From the NCBI GenBank assembly GCA_025964065.1, contig JAOPZO010000099.1:1-5721 (forward strand): DNA of 5,721 nt, written 5' to 3'. Position numbers and translations under genes: made by a program. This document shows, in pieces, positions 5,237 to 5,721 of the stretch (the stretch's first letter is position 1; every line of letters begins with the position of its first letter). This stretch comes from Solirubrobacterales bacterium. GTDB taxonomy: Bacteria; Actinomycetota; Thermoleophilia; Solirubrobacterales; Solirubrobacteraceae. The notes under the pieces were generated by a model. It was not told the origin of the DNA and did not search any database. It saw only the letters and a list, made by a program, of their open reading frames with translations.

Positions 5237-5721
5237 TTACGCGGCGATGGGCGCGGCGCTCCGCTCGGGGGTGTCGCGGGGCGCGGCGAGCCGTGGGTGC
5301 GCCTGGTCGAGGTACCAGCCGAACGCGCGGTCCACGACGGGCTGGGGCGCGACGAGCTTGAAGAGGAGCGCCAGGAGCCGCGGCGGAAGTGCCGGGATGA
5401 CGCGCTGGAGCTTCAGCAGGCGCGCGTAGAAGCGGGCCTGGGCGGCGGACTCGGCGTGGTAGGCGGCGAGCGCCTGCTCGCGGCTCTGCTCCCCGTCGAG
5501 GACCGCGGCGATGCCCCGCCCCGCGGCGATCCCGAACGCGAACGCGGGGCGGATCCCCTCGCCGCTGAGCGGGAGGCAGTGCCCGGCCGAGTCGCCCACG
5601 AAGAAGACGCCGTCCTCCGTGGCGGGGCGCAGGCGGTGCGGGAACCAGTTGCCCTGATAGCGGACGGCGTCGGCGTCGAGGCGGTGGGCGATCTCCTTCG
5701 TCCCCTCCTTGACGTGCTGGT
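5237..5721 (-). CDS. Geranylgeranyl-reductase-like FAD-dependent oxidoreductase (5' end missing)
   Basis: Only the last 160 residues are present; the N-terminal dinucleotide-binding Rossmann motif lies beyond the right edge. The diagnostic element is the second FAD motif, FFVGDSAGHCLPLSGEGI (39-56), followed by RPAFAFGIAAGRGIAAVLDG (57-76). This GD-(S/A)-AG-x-x-x-P-x-(S/T)-GEGI pattern is typical of the geranylgeranyl reductase / lycopene cyclase / p-hydroxybenzoate hydroxylase-type flavoproteins. The C-terminal tail is helical, basic and hydrophobic (LLKLQRVIPALPPRLLALLF, 101-120), which might sit against a membrane. The exact substrate is unknown: prenyl-chain saturation, quinone or carotenoid chemistry, or a generic NAD(P)/FAD oxidoreductase are all possible. 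The gene ends 11 nt before hisIE and so probably shares its transcript, although no link to histidine synthesis is evident. Confidence 0.8.
   Translation of the reverse strand, partial: QHVKEGTKEIAHRLDADAVRYQGNWFPHRLRPATEDGVFFVGDSAGHCLPLSGEGIRPAFAFGIAAGRGIAAVLDGEQSREQALAAYHAESAAQARFYARLLKLQRVIPALPPRLLALLFKLVAPQPVVDRAFGWYLDQAHPRLAAPRDTPERSAAPIAA

Noticed and set aside
4398..5429. Plus-strand open frame (343 codons) antisense to trpE, hisIE and the oxidoreductase
   Set aside because: Compositional shadow with no family motif; spans three real genes on the opposite strand.
1..5721. Novel defence, mobile or CRISPR-like system
   Set aside because: All coding space is accounted for by amino acid biosynthesis, transport and a flavoprotein; no regularly spaced repeats, integrase, transposase or tRNA-like attachment site was seen.

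Overview
The window is 5.7 kb of high-GC DNA (roughly 70% by eye) with every supported gene on the minus strand. The gene content is ordinary housekeeping metabolism plus a nutrient transporter, and I see no phage, transposon, CRISPR, toxin or defence signature. High GC, GTG and TTG starts, and a lipoprotein beginning with an LAAC lipobox followed by GDDEE all suggest an actinobacterium. The fused hisIE gene argues against Streptomyces and Mycobacterium, where hisI and hisE are separate. A deep-branching class such as Thermoleophilia (Solirubrobacterales) fits best. That placement is inference from style, not from a marker gene.

In transcription order, from the right edge to the left, the window reads as follows. 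(1) The C-terminal 160 residues of a geranylgeranyl-reductase-like FAD-dependent oxidoreductase, cut by the right edge. (2) hisIE, the bifunctional enzyme for steps 2 and 3 of histidine synthesis. (3) trpE and (4) trpG, the two subunits of anthranilate synthase. (5) livK, a lipoprotein substrate-binding protein of a branched-chain-amino-acid-type ABC importer. (6) livH, its first permease subunit, cut by the left edge.

Genes 1 to 4 are very tightly packed: an 11-nt gap, then a 17-nt overlap, then a 1-nt overlap. They probably form one translationally coupled unit. There is no room for a trp leader peptide or attenuator in front of trpE, so control at this step is more likely allosteric; TrpE carries the LLES motif of the tryptophan-sensitive enzymes. 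A 138-nt gap then separates trpG from livK. It holds a stem-loop over the trpG stop codon with an alternative partner arm, a possible -10 element, and a strong Shine-Dalgarno sequence that places the livK start at a TTG. A 115-nt gap between livK and livH holds a very stable GC-rich hairpin, which could make binding protein more abundant than permease.

Functionally, genes 2 to 4 make histidine and the first committed tryptophan intermediate. Genes 5 and 6 take up amino acids or related small polar solutes. The two halves share an amino-acid theme but look like separate transcription units. The long open frames on the plus strand are GC-driven shadows of these genes.
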